DNA of 64,000 bases from contig CM064545.1 in NCBI GenBank assembly GCA_032716605.1, positions 7,648,244-7,712,243 on the forward strand, in the 5' to 3' direction. The position numbers and the translations under genes are program-made. Positions 56,341-64,000 of the stretch are shown here, one piece after another. Below the pieces are notes generated by a model. The model saw only the letters and a program-made list of their open reading frames with translations. It was not told where the DNA came from and did no database searches. This DNA comes from Paralithodes platypus. Lineage: Eukaryota; Arthropoda; Malacostraca; Decapoda; Lithodidae. The first letter of the stretch is position 1; every line of letters begins with the position of its first letter.

Positions 56341-57199
56341 GAAATTCCAGGACAGGCTTGCCTAGGCGAAGGATAAGGGTTCCCTCCAATGATGCTGACG
56401 ACGATACTGACGAAGGAGGAGTTGACGACCCCCCACCAAATATCTTGCCGCCGCCAAACGCCACTCCGCGGGGCACGTCAGCCAGTCCACAGAGGGTGGA
56501 ATCCCTCAGCCCTACAGAGCTGAGAAGTCGTAAGAAGAGACGAAGGATACTTCAGCCTGAAGGACAATCTTTCAAGCTTTATAACCAGGCTGTTGTCAAG
56601 GCGAGAGACAGAACTGTGTGGCACCGTGACCCTAATCCTGCCTTACCCAAAATATCAGACGGCTACAGCACCCCAGGACAGCCTACTGCAGCCACTTCCT
56701 CAGCAAGAACACCAGAGCAGTACCTGGGATTATTCCTGGATGACACCATGTTGGCTAGGATATGCGTCCATACCAATGAAAGAATGCAGATACTGAAGCT
56801 GAAGTATAAAAACAAGGACGCTTACACCTTCTCACCTATTGAAATAATGGAATTGAAGGCACTCCTGGGTATACTCGTCATGAGCTGAGTAAAGAAGGAT
56901 AACCATGTCAAAACTACTGAAATGTGGGATAAGGCGGTTGGATGTCCTCTGTATAGGTGTACCATGGTCGAGAGAAGATTTGCATTCATCATTAGGTGTC
57001 TACGCTTCGACGACGCTGCCACTCGCCAGGAGAGGGTGAAGCACGACAGGCTGGCACCGATCCGACTCACCTGGGACGCCCTCATCCGGCACTGCAAGGA
57101 GTTCTACCAGCCTGGCCCTCACCTGACGGTGGATGAGCAGTTGGTGGCCTTCCGCGGAAATTGTAGTTTCCGCATGTACATCCCCACCAAACCTGCCAA

Positions 57200-57488
57200 G
57201 TAAGTGACCTGAGAAATGTTTTTTGTAACAATTTATTTTCGAATAACATTGCCAGGCTAGCACATAGTATATTTAGGTATCTTATCATTACTTACCTGTC
57301 ATTGCCGAGAGTTACCTGTCTAGTAAAACTTACCTGCCATAACATTCATCAACTCATTATCAAGGAATATTTCTTACCTGTGATGCCCCCAGTTTTTGCC
57401 GAGTACTTACCTGTGATGCCCCCTGTTACTAGCTACCCATTTACTGAAATTTTTTACTTGTTTCTAATGCATTATTCCGACTCCTCAG
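57200..57488 (+). other. piggyBac coding intron (289 bp)
   Basis: The donor is AA|GTAAGTG at 57,200 and the acceptor ctcctcag at 57,481-57,488. Splicing joins AA to A (Lys), then TAT GGG (Tyr Gly), preserving the family's usual sequence. The intron's 3' half (agtacttacctgtgatgccc, then cttgtttctaatgcattatt) is homologous to the upstream tandem array. Confidence 0.87.
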
Positions 57489-58368
57489 ATATGGGTTGAA
57501 GCTGGTGATGGCGTGTGATGCAGACTCCCACTACATGCTGAATGCCTTGCCCTACCTGGGGAACGGGACAGTGACCCTCCAGAAGCCACTCAGCATGGTG
57601 AAGCTCACTGAACCCTACGGACACCTGGGAAGGACAGTCACCACCGATAACTGGTTCACCAGCTTGCCCTTGGCACTTTCCCTGCGGAAGGATGGCCTGG
57701 AACTCGTGGGAACAATCCGCCAAAAGCCTTACCTGCCCCGCCAAGTCCTGGACTACAAGATGGAGGTCGGGGAGTCGGTGGGTGTTTACAACTACGAGGA
57801 CAAGGTCACTCTTCAGGTCCACCGAGCCAGCAAGACCAAAAGTATGCAGCTTCTGTCCACCATTCACCACAAGCCCAGCTATATCGAACGGCAGAAGTCA
57901 GACATCCAAATGTTTTATAATGCCACCAAGGGCGGTGTAGATACGTTTGACCAGCTCTGCAGCGTCGCCAATGTTGGCCGGAAGACCCGACGGTGACCCA
58001 TGTGCCTTTTTTTTGGTATGTTAAATATAGCATTGGTGAACAGCTATATCATCTACTCTCAATCTGGCACTGGGACCATTATGAACAGGCGCGACTTCAA
58101 CAAGGACCTCTCCATCAGGTTGTGCGACAACTGGGTCAGAAAACGTTACAAGGACCAGGTATATATATCACGGGAGCTCAAACATCTCATCTCTAACACC
58201 TTCGACCTACCAATACCAGACACCATGGAAGGGGACAGATCCGAGAAGAGGAGATGCTACATTTGCCCAACCAAGTCTCACTACAAGACGCGCCTCCTGT
58301 GCCAACGATGCAAGAGGTCTGTCTGTAGTCACCATGTGTCGCAGACCTGCTTGAACTACACAACATAA

Positions 58369-59879
58369 AGGTATGGGATTCTACATTATTATTATAAATT
58401 TTATTGATTTTATAAGTATATATAAAGTAAATAAGGTTAATAATTGCCAACCTCATTTCTTCAACAAGTTTTTCCTTGCAATTTTGTTTTTGGCATTTAT
58501 GTTATGCCTATTTAATTTTTAGGGTGTAGTATGTATTATTCAAGCAGTATTCATCATTCATGTGAGTTGTGATCAAAATCCATGCATTTATAGTCATCCT
58601 ATACATTGTGGAAAGTGTGGTCTACTTTCAGAGGGTTGCGGCCGGAGCGGTGCTGGGAGATAAGGTTAACCCTTTCAGTACTGTGTGTGTATAACTACTC
58701 CAAACCCCCATTATTCATACTGATATTGTTCATAGGTTGTTTAGGAATGTCCATGGTGATTTATAGGCATTTTCATAAACAATTTGTTCAGTTATGAATT
58801 TTTTCTCTCAAATTTTTGCCGAAAGTTGTCGGACGTCTCAGAGTTAAGTGTACATAATGCTATGTCATTGCTATTTACTAGTTCTGATCTCAATATTTAG
58901 GGTTTCCCTGTGTTCCAGTGTTGCTTGGCACTATTCTGACAAAATTTCAGCTAAATCCATCAATATTTAGGCACCCTAATGATTTTTTGTAAACCATTGA
59001 TCATTTTTTTGAGTTTTCGAAATTAACCCTTTTTATTCTTTGCACAGATCGCGCCCTATGGGACCCAGGTCGACAAGACTGTAGCTGATGAGGTCCACAC
59101 CATCCCCCTACAAGTCACCAGAGTGCCAGTATCCTCATGGAACTTTAAGTATTTTTGTTTATGTTTTTTAGTAAACTTAGTCATTTTCTTAAGTTATTTT
59201 TCTACAATAATCATTAAAAATATAAAAATCACTCTGATTTTCAATTCCACTTCACATAAGATTAAGCATTCCTTATATTACATGTACAAAGTTAGACAAC
59301 AAATCTATCTCAATTACCTGATTTTTGGCGAATATTTTAGTGTGATGTGCCATTTTCGACCCACGGTTACCTTTACAGTACGTTTAGGAACGCGAATCCT
59401 CTCCAGGGTAAAACTGAAGTAACAGACCCAGAGCAGTCCTTCACCCAGATGGCAGTTCCACTACTGTTTTGTTATTCTATTTACCCCAGTGGGGCCCTGG
59501 CTGGAAGCATACTAAGCACAGGAATTTTCTGAAGATAGGAACCAGTGGTCCACTGCTCCAGAAGCTCCACCACCAAAGTAGCGGGCGGTGGGCTCGCCGC
59601 ATCCCTAAGCCAGAGAGAGAAAGGCCAACTTGTGCCTGTGGGTTGTGAGAGTAGGACACTAGGGAACCATGGGGCACACCATTATGGCCCCACTACCTTC
59701 ACCATTCTCAGGAAAAAAGTTAGAATTAAGAATGATGATAAAGGTACAGTCAGAACCGGCTAATGGAAGTAGAAGACACCAACCCTTACTCTGACAGATC
59801 CAGCCCACCACATGCTGGCTAACAATATATAAACTGGACTTGTTGAATATTTAATGACACACCCTTAACTTGACAAGAT
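58369..59879. other. Stretch between piggyBac and the next element
   Basis: Mostly AT-rich. A candidate TTAA-flanked unit lies at 58,664-58,849 (CCCTTTCAGTACTG at left), but the ends do not pair well. A coding-like GC-rich segment at 59,048-59,142 follows a good acceptor (tttgcacag) and translates to YGTQVDKTVADEVHTIPLQV; the family is not recognised. Confidence 0.4.
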
Positions 59880-60187
59880 CCCCAATCAAGGTGCATTCAC
59901 AGTGAGGAGGACGGAACATGATATTAGCAGGATTCCAGTTGATTTGACATTGGACCAGACCATCATTGCTGATGCCGCATTTCGACTGACAGGAATCACC
60001 TTCACAAATAACTACTCTGCAAAATTTAGATGGATGATAACAAAAGCTATCCGGACATCATCCATCCGTCTTCTTCAAGACTTGACTGGAATGATAAAAA
60101 AAAATCACAGAACTCAGACCAGGACAAGTACAAGACCATGAAGACCTCCAGAAAATTATCAAACAAATTTTTGACACAAATAATCCA
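59880..60187 (+). pseudogene. XPG-like/CXC transposon protein, copy 3, segment 1
   Basis: The translation includes FTVRRTEHDISRIPVDLTLD, then DQTIIADAAFRLTGITF and AKFRWMITKAI, aligning with FVVKRSVQKFNQVDPDQAM...GGIIGITKT...LCRW of copy 2. After a frame change come EDLQKIIKQIFDTNNPFH. The copy is interrupted right after the codons for NPFH by the LINE at 60,188. It belongs to a different subfamily from copies 1 and 2. Confidence 0.65.
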
Positions 60188-62775
60188 TTCCATACCAACC
60201 AGTGTCCTCAACTTAAATGCTTCTTCTGAAATCACTGTGTTGGGTGATTTTAATGTCCATAATGTTGAATGGCTCGCTCATACAGCCAGGACTGATGATG
60301 CTGGTCTTGAATGTGAGCTATTTGCAGACTCATTTAATCTCACTCAACTAGTCAACCAACCCACCCGTGTACCAGATAATCCTAATCATAATTCCCACCT
60401 ACTGGACTTATTTTTAACAACCAATTCAGAAAATTATGATGTTACAGTGAAGTCCCCGCTTGGATCTTCTGATCACTGTCTGATACAGGCCACCTGTCTA
60501 TCACCTACCACACCTTCCCACTCTGAACCTGTTTTGGTGACTAAATGGCATTACGATAGGGCAGACTGGGAGGGTCTTCAAGGTTTCTTTATTGATATTC
60601 CCTGGACCTCTTTCTTTTCTAATGATGCACACTCCACCTTGAGCCACATACAAGATTTTGTAAAAATTGGAATGGAAACTTTTATTCCTCATCAAAAGTA
60701 CAGTAAAAGATCTAATTCACCTAAATGGTTTGACCATAATTGTGCTAGAGTAACTGAACAAAAAGCAATAGCCTACAATGCATACACAAGATCAAAAACA
60801 CATGAAGCCTTTAATTACTTTAGAAACATCAGAAATCATGCCAAAACTGTATTAAACCTAACTAAATCAAACTTTCTCCACAAGCAGGCAAATAAACTTC
60901 TAAATAATCCAAATGATAACAAAATATTTTGGTCTACTCTTAACTCATTCAAATCCAACTTCAGTACTGCTTCATCCATTCCACCATTAAAATCTCCGAC
61001 TGGCAATCTTGTAAGTGACCCAAGAGGTAAAGCTAACCTTCTTGCGGATATTTTCTCCACCAACTCAACCTTAGATGAAATAAATCAAGATGTCCCTGTA
61101 CTTAATTTTAATTCGCCTGAAATTCCCTCACTTAAGATCCACACCAGACATGTCAAAACTATTTTGCAGAATCTCTCAGTAGATAAGGCTCCTGGTCCAG
61201 ATGAAATTCCTCCAATAGTACTTAAGAATTGTTCCTTGGTGCTCGCTCCTGTATTGGCAAAAAAATTCCGTCTGTGTACTCATACCTCATGCTTCCCAGT
61301 ACCCTGGAAAGAAGCAAACATTCATCCAGTTCCTAAAAAAGGTGCCGCTTCAGATCCATCAAACTACAGACCAATAGCTATAACTTCCACTCTTGGTAAA
61401 GTCTTTGAAATTATATTAAATAATCACATAATTAAGCATCTTGAGAATAATAAATTAATCAGTGATAGGCAATATGGTTTTAGACGATGTCGATCAACTG
61501 CAGACATTCTTTGCCTTCTTACGCATCAAATCAACCAAGCTACAGACCAACATGGTGAACACATACAATAGCACTGGATATATCAAAGGCATTTGATAGA
61601 GTCTGGCATCAATCCTTATTGTCGAAGATATCACACTACGGCCTTGCATCATTAGTTCCACTAATTTCTTCTTATCTTCATAACAGAAAAATATGTGTAA
61701 TGGTAGATGGCCTTTATTCTCAATTTCACTCAATAAATGCTGATGTTCCCCAGGGATCAGTTTTAGCCCCATTCTGTTCCTCATTCATATCAATGATCTC
61801 ATAATTTATCTACCACTCATAATCCAATACATTCCTACGCAGATGACTCAACACTCCACAGTTCCTTCACATTTACCAATTCTTTCACCCAACCCGATCT
61901 TATAAATTCAAAAATAAACACTGCAATTTCTCTGAACCAGGACCTTTCTAGAATTAATGGATGGGGACAAAAGAATCTAGTTTCCTTTAATGCACAGAAA
62001 ACCAAGTACATTCAATTTTCTAACCGACAGAATCTCACTGACTCCCATATATTTTTTAATGATGTAAATATTCCCACTTCCCCTAGTATTGACATTCTCG
62101 GTGTAACATTAACTACTAACTTGAGCTGGACACATTATGTTAGAAGCATTGCTAAGAATGCCTCTAAAAAACTGGGACTCCTGTACAGAGTTCGAGAATT
62201 CTTCACTGACGAGCAGTTGGCCGTAATATATAAAAGTCATGTGCGTTCTCAGATGGATTACTGTTCACCTCTGTGGGGTGGAAGTGGAGTGGTTGCATTG
62301 AGGCAGTTGGACAAAATTCAAAATAAAGCTATTAGATTAATCAATAACCCTGCAATCACACAGGACCTTCCTACATTATCCATACGAAGAAACGTTGCAT
62401 CCCTTGCATTATTCTACAGATATTTTCACAGCAATTGTTCCGAGGAACTTGCTTCAATTGTGCCGCCTCTCCACATCTTTCCCCGTAGAACTAGGGCAGC
62501 TGAGAGCGCCCATGAATTTACACTTTCTCCTCCACAATGCAGAACTTCTGCTTATAAGAATTAATTTATCCCCAGAGCTGCTACTCTTTGGAATTCACTT
62601 CCCTCGAATTGCTTTCCACAAACTTACAATTTACAAATGTTTAAATCCAGTTGTTACAAACATTTTATGAATGGAGGATGCCTTTAGGCACATGGACCTT
62701 TTTGTTTTATCTGTGTTTTTCCTTCCTCCGTTCATTGTCTCTTAAAAAACAAAAAACAAAAAACAAAACAAAAAC
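60188..62775 (+). mobile_element. CR1/Jockey-group LINE, 5'-truncated
   Basis: The LINE starts within the endonuclease domain (ITVLGDFNVHNVEW at about 60,232; GSSDHCLIQ at about 60,460), continues through a linker and RT (NYRPIAITSTLGKVFE, RQYGFRRCRSTADIL), then a frameshift at about 61,570 into DISKAFDRVWHQSLLSK and DVPQGSVLAP, a stop at about 61,802, the catalytic YADDSTLHS-type motif (about 61,830) and the thumb (LGVTLTTNLSWTHYVR, MDYCSPLWGGSG). It ends in an A-rich aaaaaacaaaaaac tail at about 62,745-62,775. Open 513 codons at the 5' part and only a few breaks overall suggest moderate age. Confidence 0.88.
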
Positions 62776-63010
62776 ATGCTCCAGAGATAATTTACAGCAT
62801 CAGCACAGGAAAAGGTACCAGTGAAGAAATCCATCAAAGCCTCCTCAATGTACCGACCAAAGGAAAAGCCAGACACAAGGAATTTATTGAGTCCTGTGAG
62901 AAAGATCCACAGCAGTTTTGCTACCAATCGTCAAACTGAGTACACCAGAATTGCTGCCCTTAAAGAAAATGTGATCTGCTGCCAAGAAGGTACTTGACAT
63001 GTAGCATATC
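62776..63010 (+). pseudogene. XPG-like/CXC transposon protein, copy 3, segment 2
   Basis: Just after the LINE A-tail the frame resumes with codons for APEIIYSISTGKGTSEEIHQ, continuing SLLNVPTKGKARHKEF and IESCEKDPQQF. This directly continues NPFH of segment 1 in the same frame. Stops follow from about 62,938. Confidence 0.65.
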
Positions 63011-63244
63011 CTCCAGAACACATTGATCCTAATACCTCTGTCCATGGTCATTCCAGACAAAGTAAAGTGCAAAGGCTGATAAGAGTTCTCTCTTTGATAT
63101 TTTGGAAAGCAAGGTAAAAGACCAAGTCAGGCAAGATAAAGTTAGTGCTTACATCATAGATGAACAGTTCCTATTGCATAGCATGCCACCAAATATACCT
63201 TTCCCTTACATACATACATACCATTTTAAGACTGAGTGTTCCAC

Positions 63245-63490
63245 ACATAAGTGCAGTTTCAGTCTCTTATCCTAATGGCGGCGTTCCAGGCAACCCTGTT
63301 AAGGGCTGCTTCACTTGTCAAGTTCTTGGATTTGAGATCGGGGCGTATAGTCCGATCCCAGGCCTTCCTCGGTCCACCCCTTGGTGCAGCTCCCTCCACA
63401 ATCACAGACCTGCATTTTTTCACCCAATTTTGTTCATCCATTCTCTCCACATGTCCATACCATCCGAGTCTACTTGTACGTGTGACGCTC
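63245..63490 (-). pseudogene. LINE C-terminal fragment (RTE-like)
   Basis: On the minus strand it encodes MERMDEQNWVKKCRSVIVEG, then GGPRKAWDRTIRPDLKSKN and RVAWNAAIRIRD. This RGRPRK-W and W-AAI pattern is the C-terminal signature of RTE-like LINEs. The 5' part is absent. A different subfamily from 46,038-47,420. Confidence 0.72.
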
Positions 63491-64000
63491 CTGCATAGTA
63501 GCCCCGTGCGGGCATGCGCGCGCGTCGGCTGCCCAGCCGTTTAGAAACCGGCTGGCGGCAGCCGGCCGGCCGGCTTTTCCTTAGTATATATCCTACGACA
63601 ATGTAACTAATGTCTGGGATATTCTTATGTTGTTTCACAGCTTGAAGCTGCCCTTATTCTTAACCAACGCATCGTAGTATATTTTATTCTCGATAGTTGA
63701 CTGTTTCATTTTTATATATATAGTGAGAGTGGGAGGAGACGAGCGGGAGAGAGAGACCAGCTGGGGGACGTTGCTTCGCGTGAGCGCGGAGAGTCTAGCT
63801 TGGGACGAGCCTGATGTTGCCAATTTGATCGCAACGTTAGGCTTAGTTTTGACTCACGCAAGGGGTAGAGGATTTTGACCCGGCAACGGTGTTGAGTGTT
63901 GCCAAGCATGGGATGTATTTCGCATGCCTAGGGTGGGGTCCAGACAGATTCAAGACTCAGAGCTCACCTCACAGTCGTACCCTTCGGACCCCCTTGATAT
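63491..64000. other. Window end, no gene seen
   Basis: GC-rich block with CGCGCG and ggccggccgg words at 63,505-63,575, then AT- and GA-rich sequence. No supportable feature. Confidence 0.5.

Larger units (their letters stand above)
55772..58368 (+). pseudogene. piggyBac-like transposase, two exons, recently broken
   Basis: piggyBac transposases cut and paste at TTAA. The ATG at 55,772 opens an acidic N-terminus (GLSPEDISNILLEDWDGDAD); the frame shifts between about 55,860 and 55,980. After a 39-bp minisatellite the DDE_Tnp_1_7 domain begins (TPEQYLGLFLDDTML). All three catalytic Asp are present: LTVDEQLVAFRGN (about 57,132), VTTDNWFTS (57,646) and KGGVDTFDQ (57,940). An intron at 57,200-57,488 splits codon K just after the first. 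The C-terminus has a Cys/His cluster (CYICPTKS, CQRCKRSVCSHH). Two TGA codons (56,886 and 57,994, the latter in RR*P where RRW is usual) and the N-terminal shift are the only breaks seen. Not expected to be active as it stands. Confidence 0.9.

Overview
The window looks like intergenic or accessory DNA from a large, repeat-rich invertebrate genome, most likely an arthropod and plausibly a decapod crustacean. The reasons are an arthropod-type mix of transposons (I-like, CR1/Jockey-group and RTE-like LINEs, a Ty3/gypsy-like LTR element, piggyBac, Tc1/mariner-like and Harbinger-like genes), many microsatellites and minisatellites, eukaryotic splice sites, and no operons or bacterial signals. This is inferred from gene families only. 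I see no convincing host gene, rRNA, canonical tRNA or CRISPR. Nearly every long coding stretch belongs to a mobile element, and all but short exons are broken.

Layout. 1-9.3 kb: a 32-bp satellite, a cluster of TTAA-flanked foldback elements (one has grown internal tandem arrays), LINE 3'-end fragments, a 57-bp satellite and a tRNA-derived SINE. 9.5-17.0 kb: a long I-like LINE with ORF1 (RRM and zinc knuckles) and ORF2 (endonuclease, reverse transcriptase, RNase H). 17.1-19.6 kb: two LINE fragments converging on a 100-N assembly gap. 20.8-24.7 kb (+) and 26.6-30.9 kb (-): two long-TIR transposons encoding a large protein with features resembling an XPG/FEN-like nuclease and a C-terminal CXC cysteine-rich domain. 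A third piece of the same family lies at 59.9-63.0 kb, split by a LINE. 32.1-34.0 kb: a six-unit satellite built from the SINE. 35.7-42.9 kb: one LINE copy opened by a gypsy-like LTR element (35,869-41,089, TTCT duplications) and by a TTAA element. The LTR element itself carries another TTAA element in its LTR. 43-50 kb: a Harbinger-like exon, a dispersed direct repeat with a 37-bp palindromic insertion, an RTE-like LINE split by a TTAA element, and a Tc1/mariner-like transposase pseudogene. 51-54 kb: nested TIR elements inside a 160-bp repeat field. 55-58.4 kb: a piggyBac transposase gene with one coding intron, sitting behind a tandem array related to that intron. 60-64 kb: a CR1/Jockey-group LINE and a LINE tail.

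How it fits together. TTAA-flanked non-autonomous elements recur throughout (8.36, 24.9, 38.8, 41.2 and 46.6 kb, plus several partial copies). A recent piggyBac transposase copy, with its three catalytic aspartates still present, lies in the same window. Because insertions sit inside other elements, their order can be read directly from target duplications and from host reading frames that resume across the insertion. The strongest candidate for an under-described system is the XPG-like/CXC transposon family, present at three loci here.
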